Shown piece after piece: positions 55,265 through 64,000 of a stretch of 64,000 nucleotides of DNA. The stretch lies in contig KL647291.1 in NCBI GenBank assembly GCA_000727475.1, forward strand, positions 382,457 to 446,456. The letters are read 5' to 3'. The notes under the pieces are model-generated. The model was not told the origin of the DNA. It worked only from the letters and a program-made list of their open reading frames with translations, and did not search any database. Within the stretch, counting starts at the first letter, position 1, and every line of letters begins with the position of its first letter. The DNA is from Sarcocystis neurona. Its lineage: Eukaryota; Apicomplexa; Conoidasida; Eucoccidiorida; Sarcocystidae. Made by a program: the position numbers and the translations under genes.

Positions 55265-55894
55265 GCGTTAGACTTCAACAGACGGATGACGGCCATGCAG
55301 ACCCGGCAGAGTGGGGAGTAAAACTGAAGCGGGAGGCAAAGAGGAATATCAGAAATCGAAGGGATTGGAAGCGGAAAATGTCACATAGCTTCATACCGTT
55401 CTCTTCAGGGGTAGAAAATACGCGAAACAGGAGAGCAAGAGCCAATCTGTACTAGCGTGGACTACCGCCTACTGCTCAGTTAAAGAAATGTATGTCAAAT
55501 AACGTGAGCGAAATCTAACTCGCCGTTGGTGTTGCATTGCAAAATAGGGAGTTAGCCTGTTCGATAAGGATGTGAAGAAATGAGCGCAAGCTCTCACATG
55601 GACGAGGAACACCATGTTTTTTGAGAGAAGCTGTTTGCTTGGGATTTGTTTTCAGGACATGAACAACGTTTTCGATTGTGAGAGCGGTGGGGTTGGATAA
55701 CTCTACCTCCGTTTGTGATCAGAGGTTCACAAAGTCACACGTAATAACGCTACCAAGGAGACACGGTGTATTCGCGAAAGCATTAGTTGACGCGTCCTGC
55801 CCTTCTGAGGTGCACTTGCAGGTGTGACTACATATGTTTGTACATACGTAGCACGCAGGGTGTCTGCTTGTACGTCCGTGTTAATCCTGTGCAC

Positions 55895-55940
<46 letters not shown>

Positions 55941-56597
55941 GTAGTGTGNNNNNNNNNNNNNNNNNNNNNNNNNNNNNNNNNNNNNNNNNNNNNNNNNNNN
56001 NNNNNNNNNNNNNNNNNNNNNNNNNNNNNNNNNNNNNNNNNNNNNNNNNNNNNNNNNNNNNNNNNNNNNNNNNNNNNNNNNNNNNNNNNNNNNNNNNNNN
56101 NNNNNNNNNNNNNNNNNNNNNNNNNNNNNNNNNNNNNNNNNNNNNNNNNNNNNNNNNNNNNNNNNNNNNNNNNNNNNNNNNNNNNNNNNNNNNNNNNNNN
56201 NNNNNNNNNNNNNNNNNNNNNNNNNNNNNNNNNNNNNNNNNNNNNNNNNNNNNNNNNNNNNNNNNNNNNNNNNNNNNNNNNNNNNNNNNNNNNNNNNNNN
56301 NNNNNNNNNNNNNNNNNNNNNNNNNNNNNNNNNNNNNNNNNNNNNNNNNNNNNNNNNNNNNNNNNNNNNNNNNNNNNNNNNNNNNNNNNNNNNNNNNNNN
56401 NNNNNNNNNNNNNNNNNNNNNNNNNNNNNNNNNNNNNNNNNNNNNNNNNNNNNNNNNNNNNNNNNNNNNNNNNNNNNNNNNNNNNNNNNNNNNNNNNNNN
56501 NNNNNNNNNNNNNNNNNNNNNNNNNNNNNNNNNNNNNNNNNNNNNNNNNNNNNNNNNNNNNNNNNNNNNNNNNNNNNNNNNNNNNNNNNNNNNNNNN

Positions 56598-56645
<48 letters not shown>

Positions 56646-58241
56646 AAGTAGGTGTCTGCGTAGGAACGGATATAGATGCATAATATCGTGTGTCCACCCA
56701 CCTCTAACATAACTGTGAAACCGCCTTTATTCGGATGGTACGATCCAACACCTTAGTGGTGATACGGACCAGCTTATCTACATATATGTGTAATATACAC
56801 ACGTACGCGTATGCATATATACAAACACATACGCATCCCCCCACGCATGTGTATGCCGAAACGGTGGCGCTTCCCAGGAATCCTCCATAAATCTGTGTGT
56901 ATTCATAGACAAACTCATACATACTCAAGGTTTATGTGCATACGTAGCGGTTACACCAGCGGCCATGGAGTGTCCAGTACCCCTTTCTACATACATCTGC
57001 GTAAATTGTAGGTGTGGGTGGGTGTATAGGTACATATGTATACATACGCATCCATGTGTACTTCACGTGCATACGTAGGGCTTATATCGCTGGACGTCCT
57101 CCTTATTCCTTTCAGAAAAACTCAGCAGGCGGCGCAAAGCAATCGCTTCCAGATTGCGGGTCTCCAGCAGTAGCAGCCGCAGCAAGGATTTGCAAATGCA
57201 CCGTTGTACACAGTGCGTAGCCCCTACTTCTTTATGGACAATATATACTCGGTGTGTCGTCGCTCCCAGCCATCTCCTCCGCTTGTAGAAGTGGAATTCT
57301 TTTTGCCTGAAGTTTCTACAGGCATATCGATACAACTCACCTTCGCAGTCGATACGATCTCTCCTTCACGTCAACGGGAGATACTACCTATGTGTCTCTC
57401 CGTACTGTACGTGATCATCATTAAAGTGATTGCGCCTTTTAGTCCTTAAATCCGAACATTATCTCTTCTTATCCACTTGTGGACAGCACAGTAGCGGCAT
57501 GTACTGGCGCGGGTCGTATACTTCAAGTGCGGCACAGCTGTCCTATCAAAAGATTGATATAATCATATGTACACCGTCCGTGGTAGTCTGCAGCTACTGG
57601 CGGGACGATGAAGTGGAAGAGAGTAGCCCCCTCTCAACCGTAAATGTACATTCTCTACGCTCTTCTCAACCAAAGACGTCTGTTCTGCCTTGAGCAAGAG
57701 AGTAGGCTTTCCGCTCCCTTGCGTCTCGTTCTGCTCCGCCTTATGTCGTGTTTGTCTACCAACTGGCTGACGGGGTGATTCGCACTGCAGCTTTCATTCT
57801 CTGCCCACAGAGGTCTGCACTCCTTCTAATTGTCCACGTCAGTACATAACTATATCCTCACTCTCCTACAAATAACCGTTAAGCCAGGCACAGACTTTCC
57901 GCCAGTGGCATGTGTTTGTGTTTCACTGTCACCATGTTTAGACATGTATCTACAGTGAGGATCCACCACCGTGTCACTCCTCTACATAAAGAGAAGATTA
58001 ACTGTGATACACAGTTCACTGTCGCGGGTGAGTATGAGCTTCTTTTGTGGCTGTACCACTTTCGGGTGACGTACCGCTCAAACCTGGTAGTCACCTCTGC
58101 GAGCTATTCCCTCTATAGCCTTACTACGACCTCCGCTGCCGCTGCACCTTTAGCACCAGCAGGAAGCAAGCAGCACTTGCACACCGTTGAATCCAAAAAA
58201 ATGACGAGTATCAAGTGCGAATCCAGCAGGACCTGGGTGGC
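55265..58241. other. Intergenic region with an assembly gap in a TA repeat
   Basis: It comprises the 3' flank of adenylate kinase, a (TA)n microsatellite broken by N (listed separately) and about 1.5 kb of mixed sequence. Short frames at 57430-57693 and 57910-58299 look moderately coding but have no domain and no fixed borders. Confidence 0.5.
55895..56642. repeat. (TA)n microsatellite containing an assembly gap (55949-56597)
   Basis: TA repeats run from about 55897 to 55938 and again from 56600 to 56642, with 649 N between them. The gap sits inside or beside one long TA array, so its true size is unknown. Confidence 0.95.
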
Positions 58242-58952
58242 ATGGCAGCGGCAGCACTCGAATTACAGGTGGTTTCCGGCGGGAGGGCCACAGGTGTAAC
58301 AAAGGCTACAGTGCTACTAGCAACGGCAGCAGCTTCAGTGGTCGCAGACACAGCAGCAGCCGGAGCAATCACAGAACGCAGATTCGAAATGAATGCCGAG
58401 ACAACGGTAACGAGCGAAGCATCAGTGCATAAAAGTCGTCAGAAAGCTTGTGACATGGGCGAGAACGACACTCACGAATGGGGCAACGCTGGCGAATCTG
58501 TAAGTGGGGCTCGTCCACGCATCCATCTGTCAGAACTTTACCTGAGTGGAATTTCTACGGTGCGAGCTGCCTCGCCTTGTAGCTGCGCTACGAGCCCCTG
58601 TATCTCCTGTGCTGCTGTGCGGACCCGTCTAATTCTAACATGCTCCTGCTTGTGTTGCTGTGCTAGCGACGCGTTTTCCGGTGCTGCTGCAGTTGCTTGG
58701 TGCTTTACCCCTCACATTTCCTGTTGCCGCTATCGTCGTCTGGTTGCTTGTACGCTAGTAGAGTCGGTTTGCTCTTGGTGGCCTGCGAACCTCAGAGTTT
58801 CTTCTGCGATCTGGACTTCTCTGAACGATGCTGATGCACGCCCGCTCGTACAGAAAATGCGTCCGTTCTGCCACGTAGACGACCGATTCTACCGGCATGC
58901 TATGCGGCCTCGGCTGCTGCTGTTGCCGCCCGTGTGTCGCTGCGTCACCTAA
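58242..58952 (+). CDS. Possible two-exon gene, unknown protein of ~118 residues
   Basis: Exon 1 at 58242-58499 starts with ATG (MAAAALELQVVSGG), is Ala/Thr-rich, then mixed (ITERRFEMNAETTVTSE), and ends at an excellent donor, TCT/GTAAGT, in phase 0. Exon 2 at 58854-58952 follows GCTCGTACAG, phase 0, and ends in TAA. The unspliced frame is also open throughout (to 58952), so the strong donor may be unused. No domain is recognised. Confidence 0.38.
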   Translation: MAAAALELQVVSGGRATGVTKATVLLATAAASVVADTAAAGAITERRFEMNAETTVTSEASVHKSRQKACDMGENDTHEWGNAGESVSGARPRIHLSELYLSGISTVRAASPCSCATSPCISCAAVRTRLILTCSCLCCCASDAFSGAAAVAWCFTPHISCCRYRRLVACTLVESVCSWWPANLRVSSAIWTSLNDADARPLVQKMRPFCHVDDRFYRHAMRPRLLLLPPVCRCVT

Positions 58953-59240
58953 CGTACCCTTGCAGTTTTTTTCAATCGGTACAGTTACTATGGCCGACAC
59001 GGAGACCAGTAATGGGATCATGCCATCCCTCGTTTATATTGCTACTGTTGGCTGCTGTTCGTGCCTGATTGTACAACCAGCAGCACTGTACGGAAAAGTA
59101 TGGCAGTCCTCAATGTTCAATTCATGATTACTGTGCTGGTCTCTGACGACAAGCTCCTCAGTAGGTGCGTCTTCCCCTCTGTCGCTACCAGCTTGTAAGT
59201 ATGTACAGAGAGGGTTACGCACGTGGCAGCTGCACCGAAG

Positions 59241-60034
59241 ATGCAGCAGCAGACAAGGCAGCCGACTGTCCCCGGACCTCTCCTCGCAGTGTTCCTCCAG
59301 CAGTTTCGTCTGCAGCGCAGAATGATCCAGCCTCGCAATGTTCGTCCATCAGTTCCGTCTGCAGCGCAGATGCATCCATTCCTCAACGCCGTAGCTGCTG
59401 GGTGAGTGGTGGCGGTTCGCGATGTTTAACACGAGATCCGCCACAAGAGGGTTAGCACGCCGGTTGCCTCTGGCATTGGCGATACGCTGCCGTTGGTTCC
59501 GCAGCGTACGTACCTGGTGTTGGGGCTACTGGAGCTGCTGGGGCTGCGCTCCAGCTGCCGGATGCCAGCCCGGTATTGACAGGCGCCTGACTTGGGGTCA
59601 GCAGTGGTGCTTCGCGAGGGGGCTGGCTAGCTTCACACGAGCACGGGAGCCGGCCAGCAGCCGACGGAGAGATGCAAGGAACATAGCACGCATATTTATA
59701 AGAGATTATTTTGATGTTTCTCTTGTATTCACTTGCCTAGATGTGGCTGTCTCTCTGCATTGACAGGGGCTGACCTCCCATGCCTCTTGTCTGGCCTCTT
59801 GTCTTTCGCAGGGCACCGAAGAGTCTGTCGATGGCCAAAGAAGACGTGGTTCGTCGCGCTCTTTCGCCTCATCGCGGTGTGATTTTTCGTCCGCTGATAC
59901 GGGATATGTGTGCTGCGGGTGCCATGCAGGCCATGCATATGAAAGTGATCCTCAAACATCCTCTACAGTCGCACGAGGTGACGGCTCCTTTTAAATTTTA
60001 CTTCCAGTCACCGATTTACGTAGTCTCCGTGTAA
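59241..60034 (+). CDS. Probable two-exon gene for a 127-residue protein of unknown function
   Basis: Exon 1 is 59241-59401: first ATG in frame, MQQQTRQPTVPGPLLAVFLQ, Gln/Arg/Pro-rich, ending at a strong GTGAGT donor in phase 2. Exon 2 is 59812-60034: pyrimidine-rich acceptor TCTTGTCTTTCGCAG, phase 2 start, TAA stop. Exon 2 reads like a globular basic protein, e.g. KSLSMAKEDVVRRALSPHRG and later MKVILKHPLQSHEVTAPFKF. The size, basic charge and Arg-rich N-terminus would suit a small mitochondrial or ribosomal-type protein, but I recognise no family. Earlier exons cannot be excluded, since a GTAAGT donor lies at 59194-59199. Confidence 0.55.
59282..59379 (+). repeat. 49-bp tandem duplication
   Basis: CCTCGCAGTGTTCCTCCAGC at 59282 recurs as CCTCGCAATGTTCGTCCATC at 59331, and the copies continue to match through TCTGCAGCGCAGA. 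A 49-bp period is not a multiple of three, so the two copies are read in different frames within the proposed exon. Confidence 0.85.
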
Positions 60035-63000
60035 TATATCAGCTTCACTTGCACGTGTACCACAGCAGCAGCGTGATCCAGCAACAGCACCGTCGCGCGA
60101 CTACCGAGCACTAGCAGCAGCGTCGCCACCACTGCGCAGTAGCACGACAGCAACCGCTCAAGGAACGAGTGGGACACGAACCCGCGGCAAGGGGAGGATT
60201 CCAGCTGGGATCGTAAAAACGCGGTAGCGGGGACGGGAGCAGGGTACACAGGAGCAGCAGCCAACCGACTTTGCCGTTGGAGAGTCGTGCCGCTGCCCAG
60301 TGAGCAGGACAGCAGCAGGTGCAGCGCATTGCCAGCGTTAGCGTGCGTGGAGCAGCAGGTAGAGGGAGCGAGGGGCGTTTTTCAACGTCTGCGCTGCAGC
60401 GGGAGAAGGCGGCAGGTGATGCTGCCCCCTGCGAGCGACGTCTGCCGCAACTTCGGCGATCCCGCGGGCTGCCCGGCCGACCGACCAGCTCCCTTTTCGT
60501 AGCGTTTTGCTTCCCTGACCAGGCAGGCAACATCATCCTCACCATCTTTTTCATCAGTCGTTACAGTGGGAGAATCTCCCACCCGTCTCCGTGTCTCCTT
60601 AAGCGCGATCGCTGTTTTAGACTTGCAGTACTGCTGCAGCTCCATGACGGTAGCAGCACCACGAGCTCCAGGGGGACACGTTGATCCTATAATCTGCTTG
60701 CTACCTCCTGATGTGGAAGGCCTTCACGTTTACAGCCTGCGTTTGCCGCCGGCAGGTGCAGGTTACGTACAGTATTCAAGCAGACGTGTCACGGGACATG
60801 CTGCTCGTATAGTGTGGTTCTCACCTTCTCTTAATGTGAAAGGCGTTTACGTTTACGGCGTGCGTCCGGCGCCAGCAGGTGAAGCCTGTGTACAGTGTCA
60901 AGCATACGTTCGACGCGTGTACAGTCGAGCTGCGACAAAATCAACCCAGAGATCTTGGCTACAGCAATTTCTGCAGCAGGAGCGGGAGCGTTCATTGGTA
61001 AAAAGTAGTCATTGCGGGACAAGAGTATCTCGTCCCGGCCTCACCGTGTCATCAGCAATCTTACCCCACCGTGCGTGCGTGCGCGAGACGAAACAGCGGG
61101 CCCTCGCTCCCGTCTTCGTCGCGATCAGCCGCTGAAGTGGAAGCGTTTGGCGCAGTGTTGCTGTAAACGCGGTGGTGGTACCGTTGCTGCAGCCGCCGCG
61201 GGGCTGCCGGTCACTGGTGTTGCTGCGACTACAGCGCGCGCGCGCGTAGGTTCAGGGCTCACAAGTTGTGCAGCAGCCGTCGGTGTGAGTGTGGCGGAGA
61301 GTTTTCGTCACTGTTTGCTTAAGTCCATCCATCTGTGTAACCGCGACCAGTCGAAGCAACATTCCAAGAGAATGTGAACCCATTACTGGCGTAGACCGCG
61401 TGAGATGATGTAGCAGAAGCAGCGGCAAGCAGGTGGAGGGGCGGCGAGGTGCGACTTCCATCCCCTACAAGAGTAGCAGCACCTCGTGGAACGTAATGCC
61501 CCTGCGTACGCGTCTGTAGACGCAACGAACAACGTCGGCGCAGTGCCGGCTCAGATTAAATGGGTTCATGACAAAGGGCAGTATTTCATTATGCCATGAT
61601 TGTGATGCCAGGAACGGTTGAATCAGAGCAAGAAGACTCCATCCGCAGCTCCCCCTTCCGCGCGAATGGGTTAAGTCGCATTTTTACTGCCTCAACTCAG
61701 CGACGTGCGCGCCTGGCTCACAGTGTCGTCCGGCTGCTGCCGCGTGTGTTGTGTGTACGGGACAGCTGCTTTTGCTGCAGGCGGGCACCAGCCCATCGGC
61801 GATTCTGTGCTTCTTGTGTGCAAAGAGACATTAGGGGCTGTGCCTCTCCAACTGAGGCACCCACCGACTTACCTTACAAGACCAGCGCCAGCCAGTAACT
61901 CACCCAACTACATGTTAACTATCTCTACTCAGATTACACCCGTCTTTACCACCACCCCGACGACTACCGTGTTTGTGGAACCGCTGCGTTTGCTTCTCCT
62001 CCTGGTACGGTTGCCTACCATACAGTGTGAGCGACATCGCATCTTGTGCTGCAGGCGGCCGTGCGCCGGTACCGCTGCAGGAGCAGGCTTTTGCGGGCGT
62101 ATGCGAAAGGCGGTTTTTTTCTTTTACAGCTTAAGGTTAGGAGCCGTCCAACCGGCAGCTGGTTGGTGTTTGCTGCAGCATTGTCCTGTTGTTGCCGGTG
62201 TGATGTGCACTCCGTAAGTGCAGTGTTAGCGTGTCGGGCCGTAACGGGGCACACCCGCAGCAGCAGATGACGGAAGGTGCTACAAAGGCGACCAGCTGTT
62301 GCATCAGCGCACTTGTGTGGCGTGTTTCGCCCGGCACAAGCAGCTGCAGCAGTTTGTAGTCGGGCTTGCTGCCGGATAGCAGTAGCAGAGGGGAGCGACG
62401 GTAGCACGCGGCCGTGTGCTCGTGCAGGCGATCATAAAGCCGTCCGCGCTGCAGGAACTGCAGTGCATACGAGCGCGCTGGCTGTGGCACCGCTGGATTT
62501 GGAAATGTCTACTGGTGTTCCGGGTGTTGCTACTGTTACGCCGCAGCAGCGTCGTCGCGTGCCGCGCTTGTCTCTCGTTGTCTGACAGTGGCAGATGCAA
62601 CTGCAGGGGCAGCAGCAGCTCCACCAGCAGCAGCATTCTGAGATCAACCGCTTTCTTTTTACCGCTTGTTGCGTGTTCTGCAGCTTTCCCGGTGAGTCTT
62701 TGTGAAAGAAACCCGCACCCCTCATCGTGATCTCGCCACTGACCGAAAGATATGACCTGATACTCACATCGTCGTAGCAACAGCAGCGCAGGCAGGTATA
62801 CAACGTGCACTGCACGGCTATGGGCAATGCGCGTGTAGATACACGCTGTTGAAGAGACTTTCGGGGTTCGCCATCTGCTTCATCGACTTCCTATCGTCCT
62901 TTTCCCTTGATCCCCGTAGATCAGTTGAAGAAGTCCCACCACGTGCTGCCATAGGGCACGTAGCTGCAGTAGCACGCCTTGTCGCAGGCAGTGCCTGTCG

Positions 63001-64000
63001 CAAGTGGGCCGGCTCGTGCTGATGTGGCGGCGTTGCCTGGGAAGACGGAGGAGCGGGAAGCCGAGTCAAAAATACCTGGCGGAGCAAGGAAGAAAGTATT
63101 TTAGCCTCTGCACCACCTCTTCCTGTGTCCAGCCTCTATCTTACATTGCGAGGATCTGCGGATCCATTACTAGGAGCTACTGCTGGGCAGGTGACGTTAG
63201 AGCCACAGTACGAGCACGTGCTCCAGCGCACCTCCGCTCTTGGTCCTTAGGAGCACAAGCAGCAGCACAAGCGGTAGCGTAAGAAAGGTACTGGCTCAAC
63301 GACTTCCAACCAAGTCTGTTGGTGGAAAAGATCCACGTGGAGGAGCAGAGGTGTTTACAAACGGCCAGTGTCGGACAGGTGCGCTGCGAGCTGCAGCCAG
63401 CCAAGCAACAGCAGCCCGCATCAGTGGCAACAGCAGCTGAGTGTGCGCGGTGGCGCTGCTAGCGCGCTTGCTACTGGCAATATAACGCGTGTATTCTAGG
63501 CAGCAAAAGGTTTTGATGACCGCTACCGCCTGTTTGAATCTCGACAATATAAAGGTTTTCCGTGTACGTAGCGTGCCCACTGTATCGCTGGAAGATTCCC
63601 TGTTGTCTCTTGCACCTTTGTGTGTCTTCCTGCTTCTCTGCGCACCCCTGCAACATCGTAGCTTCCACAGCTCGGAGCAGCCGCACAAGAGCGACAACTG
63701 CTACGGCAGCAGTTGCAGCAGCAGCTTGCGGCAGCAACACCGGAGCAGGAAGAGCAATAGCCTGCAGGTGATGGGACCGACGTGGATGCCGGCAGCAAGC
63801 TGTGGCCTTCCGGTGAACTAATTTTTGTGCCTACGAAACCTGTTCGTCTCCTCACAACAAAACCGCTCCTGTGTCTCCCCAGTTATCGTTCAGGCCTATT
63901 TCTAGTTGTGCCGTGTTTGCGACATCTCCTTATCCATACGACTCGGGTGGCCTCCTTCTTCTTCCACTGGTCACGCTGCACGCCGGTGAAGTGCATACAC
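60035..64000. other. Right end: coding-like sequence on both strands, no recognised gene
   Basis: CTG/CAG-bearing sequence with many open frames. On the minus strand, 60645-60555 (TVTTDEKDG then a GTGAGG donor), about 62660-62560 (Ala-rich, acceptor GATCTCAG and donor GTAACA), 63087-62818 (REKDDRKSMKQMANPESLFN to a stop) and 63767-63540 (Ala/Val-rich, acceptor CACCTGCAG) could be exons of one minus-strand gene. On the plus strand, 60566-61135 is a 189-codon frame with an internal repeat. I could not chain phases convincingly, and no domain stands out. Confidence 0.35.
60713..60912 (+). repeat. 123-bp imperfect tandem repeat, in frame
   Basis: GTGGAAGGCCTTCACGTTTA at 60713 recurs as GTGAAAGGCGTTTACGTTTA at 60836, and similarity continues through the CCGGCAGGTG and CAAGCA steps. 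The 123-base period equals 41 codons. In the + frame the copies read VEGLHVYSLRLPPAG and VKGVYVYGVRPAPAG. Confidence 0.8.

Overview
The window looks like a chromosomal piece of a coccidian apicomplexan, most likely Eimeria. Four things point there. In-frame CAG/CTG triplet repeats give long runs of Gln, Ser or Ala even inside housekeeping enzymes. Introns and spacers are packed with TA/TATG microsatellites and minisatellites. Genes have introns with GT..AG ends. One large multi-exon gene encodes thrombospondin type 1 (TSP1) modules plus one transmembrane segment, as in apicomplexan micronemal adhesins. There are no bacterial features (no operons, Shine-Dalgarno sites, tRNA or rRNA that I can see), and two runs of N mark assembly gaps.

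Layout. (1) About 0.9-30.9 kb, + strand: pieces of a very long TSP1 adhesin gene, read as cysteine/tryptophan-rich exons separated by introns full of minisatellites. TSP1 modules are cut by introns and swollen by homopolymer tracts. The last exon carries a membrane anchor and a ~380-residue cytoplasmic tail. (2) 33.9-37.6 kb, - strand: a two-exon nicotinamidase (NAD salvage) with a giant Ala-rich N-terminus and inserts. (3) 40.4-40.9 kb, - strand: a possible small-exon gene, divergent from (4). (4) 41.05-46.7 kb, + strand: a single-exon CDP-diacylglycerol synthase of about 1,884 residues. (5) 48.9-49.9 kb: a possible five-exon small gene. (6) 52.5-55.3 kb, + strand: a two-exon adenylate kinase. 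(7) 58.2-60.0 kb, + strand: two possible small two-exon genes. (8) 60-64 kb: coding-looking sequence on both strands with no recognisable domain.

The first ~26 kb is repeat-rich; the rest is much poorer in AT microsatellites. This resembles the alternation of repeat-rich and repeat-poor segments described for Eimeria chromosomes (established knowledge; its use here is inference). The genes form no pathway: one is a surface or micronemal protein, and three are housekeeping enzymes (NAD salvage, phospholipid precursor synthesis, adenylate balance). Exon borders were read by eye from splice consensus and phase matching. The enzymes and the 3' half of the TSP1 gene are firm, the 5' half of the TSP1 gene is tentative, and the small unknown genes are speculative.
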